From Mariannaea sp. PMI_226 (lineage: Eukaryota > Ascomycota > Sordariomycetes > Hypocreales > Nectriaceae), in assembly GCA_024336345.1 (NCBI GenBank), contig JANFOG010000008.1, positions 1,364,001-1,428,000 on the forward strand: 64,000 bases of DNA, read 5' to 3'. Within the stretch, counting starts at the first letter, position 1; every line of letters starts with the position of its first letter. A program made the translations under genes and the position numbers. The notes under the pieces were generated by a model. That model had not been told where the DNA came from, made no database searches, and saw nothing but the letters and a program-made list of their open reading frames with translations. This document shows, one piece after another, positions 57,797 to 64,000 of this stretch.

Positions 57797-58226
57797 GTTA
57801 AAAAGACGAAGACACACGCGAGGAGGAAAGACTAGCGAATTCGAATGTGAATTAGCTGTACGAAATGCACATATCTTGCGGTGGATTGCTAGCAGATCGG
57901 ATCCTCCATGGGGGGGCTCCATGTATAACACCTTGTTTCAACTAAGCACGGATTGCACGAAATCTGACGAAACATGTCATCGAATGCATAGCGGCATCGA
58001 TGCAACCGGGCAGCGGTCCTTTTGCGCATTGTAGGAATAGACCAGGGCTCCTATTGCATGCCCGGTGGGAGGGGGAGTGGCCAATTGAAGGATATCAAAA
58101 CACAATGAGACATCTAAATTAGAGCCCTGATACTACCAAAAACAATAGAACAACTTTTTCTCTCTCTTCAATGGATATCGTCCTGTAAAAAACCACCCAC
58201 TCATTATAATATGTACCCAAGGGAAA
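57797..58226. other. Convergent spacer mL60 / CBP20
   Basis: The 430 bases between two convergent stop codons carry 3' UTR sequence. No gene or distinct repeat is seen. Confidence 0.45.
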
Positions 58227-58812
58227 TTACTTCTGTCCGCTCTCATCGTCATAATCAGTCTGTAGGGCCCTTCCCACACCACCGCGTCCCTCGTCAAAGT
58301 CCTCACGGTACTCGTCGCGAACCTGGCCACCAGATTTGCCACGGCCATACTGTCTACCCTCCTCGAAGCCTGGGTCGAGATCGGTACGGATGATACGCTC
58401 GTCGAGCTTCGTGCCACCGATATACTTCATGCAGTCAAGGGCGTCTTGGTGAGTGTAGTATTCGACAAAACAGAAGCCGCAAGGGGTCTTGTTGAATCGA
58501 TCAAGGCCCATGACGAGACGTTTGACTTCGCCGCATTTGGAGAAAAGTTCGTGCACTTGCTCCTCGGTGGTGTAGAAGGACAAGTTGCCGACGTAAAGGG
58601 TGGTAGCGTTGGCGAGGGGGTCGACAGCTGGCTCGGCAGGTGCATCCATGTTTTCGTCCTCATCGCGATCGCGTCTGCGCTTGTTCTGAAGGACTGTTAG
58701 AAGAGTAAAAGATTGAGGGCAAAGGGAGATGGGGCGAAAACTATACACGGCTGTTGTAGTAGGCGCTGGGCCTATCAAGGCGATCAACTGTGCTGCGCGC
58801 GCCCATTCTCAT
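58227..58812 (-). CDS. CBC2: Nuclear cap-binding protein subunit 2 (CBP20)
   Basis: RRM protein that with CBP80 holds the m7G cap of nascent transcripts, promoting splicing, export and surveillance. Exons 58812-58747 and 58685-58227, intron GTATAG..TTCAG, 174 residues. [16 protein letters not shown] is the cap-binding N-terminal loop with the two stacking Tyr. RNP2 is [11 protein letters not shown] and RNP1 is [35 protein letters not shown] is the CBP20 C-terminal signature. A fungal-type insert ([19 protein letters not shown]) follows exon 1. A nearby ATG at 58806 is in frame and could be used instead, removing two residues. Confidence 0.96.
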
Positions 58813-59398
58813 CCTGAAAGTTGTGTGTAGGGGTCTGGGGAGGGCTTAGATAAAGCAAATAAGAAGAAAAAGGAGGGTGGACAGGAATTTCAAAGTCAAG
58901 GAAGCGCCTGAATGCAATATATCGGTGCTGTGAGTGAATGCGCCAAAGGCTTAGGATTCGTCGGGTTTGTATGTAGACGAGGCTGGAAGTGCGAAGCTCT
59001 TGCGATCGACAAGTGGGTCCGAGCTGCACTGGGACCTGGACAAAGGCGGCAGCGGAATACTGGCACAATGGAGCCCCGAGGCGCTGGATTACAGGGGGCT
59101 ACAGCGCAGTTCAGGCCTTAGCGCTAGTGGCCAGGGCCAACAAAGACGCTTTTTTCTCTCGACATTTTGCCCTGCCAACCTCCTCGAACTTGTTCTCAGC
59201 CTTGTCAAGAAGCTTTACCAAAAAAAACAAAGAACAAAGTCATCACGCTTTGACTTTGAAAGAACCACGGCCGTCTTTCACCACATAAGCCAACTCAAGA
59301 TCTACACAGTAACTCACAGCGAGACGCTTGCATTTGCACCTACTGCCTCCAGTCGATATCCCAAGGTGGTCCAGCACTGGCCTAGAGGCCGTCTCGCC
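58813..59398. promoter_or_regulatory. Divergent promoter CBP20 / Nup82
   Basis: These 586 bases separate divergent genes whose products both handle exporting mRNA. The frame before Nup82 is open from 58967 but the family start is the later ATG. An A run occurs at 59220-59227. No TATA box is evident. Confidence 0.5.
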
Positions 59399-62117
59399 AT
59401 GCCCAAGGTCAAGAGCTACGCGGCACCTTTCCTGGTCGGTGATGCTCCAGGCCACCGTCTGTTCGAACCAAGCTCCGAGGTATTACGGTCGCGTAGTTTC
59501 GACGGCGCTCATGGATCCAAGAAGAAATACACCCCCGGTCCCCGTCGCACGATTGCTTGTCGCGGGACAGAGGTGTTCGTCGCTGTTGGGAGGGAGATCC
59601 GCTGGGGTGATCTGGCATACCTAAAGGATGGGTGGGCAAACCGACATGCAAGGGCAAAGAATGGGGGCCGGGTCAAACGCGAGGATTCATTTCAATCAGC
59701 CGATGAAGAATCTATTCTTGAGTATGCAGCTGGGTTAAGAGTAAGTTGGGGGTTCTTGTCATGTTTATGTTACAAAACATGGTGTGAAGCTGACCAAAAT
59801 GCCATAGGTCATCAAAACTCCCGTCGCTGATGATATTCGACAACTTATCATATCGCCCAACTCAAACTTCCTTGCGATTCTTACAACCCACACGGTCCAT
59901 ATTTGTGTCCTGCCGGATCCTTCCCATTTGACTAGCGACGATGCTGGTCCTCTGAAGCCTAAGATCTTCACCTTGGGACCAACCACCCATGTTACCTCCC
60001 GATCCCCCATCATGTCAGCCCTATGGCATCCGCTGGGAGTTAATGGCTCTTGCGTTGTCACAGTCACAGCTGAGGCCACTGTGCGGGTTTGGGAGCTGTC
60101 GACCAATGATCGTTGGTCCTTTGACACACCAACGACCTCAATTGACTTGAAGAAGCTTGCGGACGGTACGACTCTTGACCAGGACTTTTCTGCTTCTACC
60201 TCGGCTACGAATACTGGATTCTCTCCAGATTCTTTCGAAATGGAGGTTGCTGCAGCCAGTTTCTCTACTAAAGGAGCTGGCGGATGGAACCCCATGACTC
60301 TATGGGTGGCGATGCGCGAGGGTGATGTATACGCTCTTTGCCCATTGTTACCTCATAAATGGGCACCACCACCTACCTTGATTCCTTCCCTTTCAGTCTC
60401 AATTGTCACCAATGTTGCCAGCATCGAAGACGATCCAGAAGTCAGTGAAAAGGAGAAGCTTCTTGCTCAGCAGCAATTGGAGTGGATGGGAGAGCTGGAC
60501 AGCCAGGAGCCTCATATCATCGATGGGCCAATCTCAGAACCCATTACTGAAGTTTATATCCGACCGAATCGACCCGGTGTTATTCCTCGTCTTCAAGGCC
60601 CCTTTGAGCTGAAGTCTGATCCTGACACGGGTGATGAGTTGGACACGTCCATTACCGACATTATGGTTGTTGGAAAGAAGACGGAGACGGAAGAGCTCAT
60701 GTTTGGCGAAGAAGAAGATCTAGATATGGATGATGGCGATCAGGAAGGGCTCTCTCTTGCCGTCATATGTCTGCTCTCAACTAGTGGCCAAGTCCGTGTC
60801 TATCTGGATCTTGAGGGAGTGCAGGCTCAGTGGCTCCCGCCTAGGAACAAGTCTAAGATCAGCCATCTCTTGTCTGAATCTGAGCCTGCTTCTCTTCAGG
60901 CCTTCCAAGCTATCGATACGATGAGCTCTGTGGAGGTCAATGAGGAGAGCTGGCCTGTCTTTAGCGCGGATGTAATGTCTCGCTACAACTTCTTTGTTAC
61001 GCACCATGCTGGCATCACTTTTATTTCATTGGCATCCTGGGTCTTTCGTCTGGAGGGTGAGCTCAGCGGAGAATCAGAGGCTGGTACGGACTTTAGAATC
61101 GGACTACTGGTTAACTCTCAGTCTTCGAGAGACCGCATCTACTCGCAACAGACGCCTGATGTCGCACTCCCATTGGCAGCCGCTAATGTGATTCGTGATC
61201 CTGATGTGGGCTATTTTCTTCTATCGGCAACGCCCCATGACCCCATTGCCCTGACTTTTGAGACGCCGGACGATGATCTTGCCCCTATACGCCAGGAAAG
61301 CCCTACTCACGAACGAGAAACTAGCATGGCTCCTCTGGATTTCTACGAACCTCGTCCGGTTTTCAACCCATCTCACGCGTTTGACGAAGGTTCGGCCTTA
61401 CCTGCCTTACTCGAGCGTCTTCGAACCTCTCGTCATAAGACCATCGTCAACCAGGAAGTGAGGCTGTCGCCCCTGACCCTCCAAATCTTTACGGATGCAC
61501 ACAAGGTCTTGGCAGATGAGACCCATCGGCTCGGAATTGCGGCAGCGGAGCTCTTTCGAAGGTGTGAGCTACTGCGGTCAGAGCTAAAGCAGCAGGTGAT
61601 CAAAGCCAATGAGGTCAAGGGCAAGATTGATACGATTAATGGAGCCCACCGTGAAGAGGAAGAGGAGGACAATGTCATGTATGGTCGTCGGATTGTGTCC
61701 GCCAGAGATCGACAAGAAGACCTCGCTCGGCGACTAGATAATCTCCGCAAGATCGTCGGTAAGGCAACCTCACGAGATCTTAGTGCTAGGGAGCGCGCGT
61801 TTTTCAAGGAGGTGCATACTGTAGAGGCCAATGTATGTGAGTCGGAATCTGGAGACTCGGCACTAGACGGAACGCAGTCAAAACCGTTGTGGAGACGCAT
61901 GGAAGATGTGAAGCAGCTGCAGGAAGATCTAGCAGCTGAAGCAGACGCCCTGAAGAAGACGGGCGATGGCGATTCCCCCGCGCCCTCCGCCGAGTTGAGA
62001 GTGCCGCAGGAGATCCGTCGAGCCAAGATGGGCCAGGTACAACACCTTATTTCAAGAGAGACGGCACTGGTTGAGGCGGTAACGGCTAGGCTCGAGCGAC
62101 TCCAAGCCAATTATTGA
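59399..62117 (+). CDS. NUP82: Nucleoporin Nup82 (An-Nup82 type)
   Basis: Cytoplasmic-face nuclear pore protein that anchors the Nup159-Nsp1 complex and the mRNA export helicase. Exons 59399-59740 and 59808-62117, intron GTAAGT..ATAG, 883 residues. The N-terminal two thirds are a beta-propeller; WD-like strands include RQLIISPNSNFLAILTTHTV and SALWHPLGVNGSCVVTVTAE. An acidic loop (GEEEDLDMDDGDQEG) sits in the propeller. From about residue 660 to the end the protein is a long coiled coil (EVRLSPLTLQIFTDAHKVLA, then heptad-rich helices), which builds the complex. I recognise it as the Pezizomycotina Nup82/Nup88 family by this layout; sequence identity to yeast Nup82 would be low. Confidence 0.88.
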
Positions 62118-63926
62118 TTCAAACGGACATGTGTAAGATGATAGGAATAGGTATAAGAACAAACTCGGGTGCACTCATTTTTCATTACCAACCAACCTCT
62201 TTCCGTTGCCATTCTCAACCATTCTTGCAAAACAAAATTTTGTGTCTTTGTCGTTGCGACATCCACCCTACGCCCTGAACCGCGAAGGTATTGTGAAGTT
62301 GTGATCCGAGACAAGATATTCCTGCCTGTTCCAAGCCCTGGTGGCACTCTGAAATGTCGGCCTTAAGGAACAGAAGACGGACGAAAGCCAGAACGAGGCG
62401 ACCAGCTTACTAGTTTACTGGGACCAGGTGCTTCAACTTACCAGGTTTATCCTAACTTTGTGCCCTTTTTGTTGCCGGTTTCTTTATTAGTTCCTTACCA
62501 AGACACCGGCACAATGACGTTCGGACAACATTTGAAGCTATACGCAACCCCGAAATTGAGACTGTCGATCAATACTTCCGTCCTTGAAGTGCGGCATGTT
62601 TCACGCGCCTTCTTCTATGCGTTCTAGCGTTGGTTGGGAATCGGATGCACGAGTGGGCATGCGACGATGCTGTTGAGATACCCGGGCTCAATTCTTGGCC
62701 AATCGTCTCATTAGGGCTGCCCAGTGCGTCCCTCCAACGCCCCAGATTACGCATCCAAGTGGCGACGATGTTGTGGAAGACGGCATGCTTAGCCTATGCC
62801 TTGCGCTTCTCTTCCATATTATGTGAGAGACACAAAAAAAAGTAAAACAAACTTGATTGAGGTGATGTTTCCCTGAGTTTTTTTGGGCTCGGTTGAAAGA
62901 AGGCATTCTTTCTAACCATGGGTGGCGCGGGGTGACACGGATTGCATCGGGTGAGGCTTCGGTCAGGCTTGCTGGCTGAAAAGCCATGGGCTTCTTTCTA
63001 CTGGAGAGGCCTCTTTTATCGAGGAGCCAATCGTGAGTCAGAAATACGGTTCCCCGGTGGCCGTTGGATGCTTGTTTGGCTTTTAGCGACGCCAACAGCT
63101 CCCCTGCTATTTGTGGTCTGGCAACACGTTGCTCCAAGCTAAGCACTCACCGAGCATTCATTTAGACCGATCTAATGCACAAGGCCTCCAGAGCATAGGG
63201 CCAGACAGCTCAGAGGCCAGGAATGCACCCTTCCTGTCAGGCTCTTGCCCCTTGTCCCCGTCGTGAGGAATTGGTACCGGGCCGGGCCTCTCCTATGAAT
63301 CAAGGCTATTGTTGACAATTCATCTTGCTTGGATGGGTTTCGTTTCAACTCTGCCAATTCGCCACAGCAAGCCAGGCTGGGGGCGGGGGCGGAGGCACTT
63401 ACTTATTATGTGTGTAGACCTGTGTGTGTAGCTCACGAATCGTCGTTAGATAAGCGCAGCCTGACAATAACAAAACAACAGCCTACATACACTGGGAAGA
63501 CCTTGGAAAGACGTTGGGGGTGGATGGGCGGCGGACAATCAGACACCAGGGGAGGGGGGGGGGTTTTCATTGTTCTACACCCACCCTCTTCCATACCGTA
63601 TCTATCCAAGCACAGCATAGATGACGGGAATACGATAGGAACCTAGATTGATGGTTACATCCGCCTCACTTCTTGAGCTCTTTGGTGCTGTTCTCAGACC
63701 TTGAGTATGCACAGTTTGCATGATAGTTCCGACGCCGACAGACTCCCTTCTCCGTCTCCCTTACCCTTACCCTCACCCTTCTATCAGGGAAAGGTTGACT
63801 GACGATGGGATATAAACCATGACACCCTCGCACTTTCGAAAAGAGGTCAAGCAGATTCCCCGTCTTCCCACCCCAGTCTCTTACACTAGACCTTTTTTCA
63901 ATTACACTTTCGACGCCTCTTTCTCA
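62118..63926. other. Gene-free 1.8 kb at the right end
   Basis: No gene is supported. After the Nup82 3' UTR the sequence is mixed. Frames at 62688-63146 (minus) and 63329-63646 (plus) lack recognisable domains. A G run (63552-63561) and a CCCTTACCC/CCCTCACCC stretch (about 63757-63780) are present. A TATA box-like GATATAAACC lies at about 63810-63819, followed by C+T-rich sequence, as expected for a promoter reading to the right. Confidence 0.5.
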
Positions 63927-64000
63927 ATGACTGGGACTTTCCTAAGCTTGCACTCTCCTAGGCGCCCTCCATCATCTATGGTGGCGCCTGTCCTGGGTGA
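63927..64000 (+). CDS. Possible 5' end of an unidentified gene
   Basis: An ATG at 63927 opens a frame that stays open to the window edge (24 codons, starting MTGTFLSLHSPRRPP). It lies about 110 bases downstream of a TATA-like element at 63812 and after a C+T-rich leader, so it could be a real gene start. The fragment is too short to identify, and an earlier in-frame ATG at about 63820 is also open. Treat as tentative. Confidence 0.3.
   Translation, partial: MTGTFLSLHSPRRPPSSMVAPVLG

Noticed and set aside
61433..62110. 225-codon Ser-rich frame opposite the Nup82 coiled coil
   Set aside because: Antisense shadow of a Glu/Arg/Leu-rich coiled coil; no recognisable protein.
63750..63785. CCCTTACCC-type stretch, possible telomeric repeat
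   Set aside because: Only a few degenerate units, not the TTAGGG/CCCTAA period, and flanked by promoter-like sequence.

Overview
This is an ordinary gene-dense stretch of a filamentous ascomycete nuclear genome. Evidence is short introns of about 50-130 bases with GT..AG borders and CTAAC/CTGAC-like branch points, pyrimidine-rich leaders, GC near 50% and fungal-specific families (An-Nup82 type nucleoporin, DUF5321, DUF3605, Zn(II)2Cys6 regulator). The best guess is a sordariomycete, probably Hypocreales; I cannot name the genus. I saw no transposon, RIP-degraded copy, tRNA, rRNA, CRISPR, virus-derived segment or secondary-metabolite cluster. Twenty-two protein genes are supported, plus one possible gene start at the right edge. 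Exon borders were derived by hand from splice signals and reading-frame continuity.

Layout. Bases 1-5000: the 3' end of an Arf-like GTPase (Arl3/ARFRP1), exosome subunit Rrp45 divergent from spliceosome factor Cwc15, and D-xylulose kinase. Bases 7100-12600: three neighbouring genes likely to act in mitochondria, a cation diffusion facilitator with a His/Asp tail, a class II (SIRT4-like) sirtuin and a DUF5321 inner-membrane protein. Bases 12876-19263: separase. A gene-free stretch of almost 4 kb leads to a Zn2Cys6 transcription factor whose leader holds three short upstream ORFs. Then come a proline iminopeptidase, ribosome-biogenesis factor Kri1, a Rab5-type GTPase, a RING/RGG/RS-RD protein, the Golgi phosphatidylinositol 4-kinase Pik1 and NC2-alpha. 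After a 2.6 kb gap come an alpha/beta-hydrolase-3 esterase, a DUF3605 protein, Snd2/TMEM208, Cdc27/APC3, an intron-containing histone H4, TRAPPC2, mitochondrial ribosomal protein mL60, cap-binding CBP20 and nucleoporin Nup82.

Themes. Most genes are housekeeping: RNA processing and export (Rrp45, Cwc15, CBP20, Nup82, probably the RING/RS protein), vesicle traffic (Arl3, Rab5, Pik1, TRAPPC2, Snd2), cell-cycle proteolysis (separase and Cdc27), and mitochondrial function. Several pairs are divergent with short shared promoters.

No obvious new multi-gene system is present. Points worth a second look are the RBBP6-like RING protein without a DWNN domain, the GC-AG intron in xylulokinase, the uORF-bearing leader of the regulator, tandem repeats ahead of histone H4, and scattered GGTACC-centred palindromes between genes.
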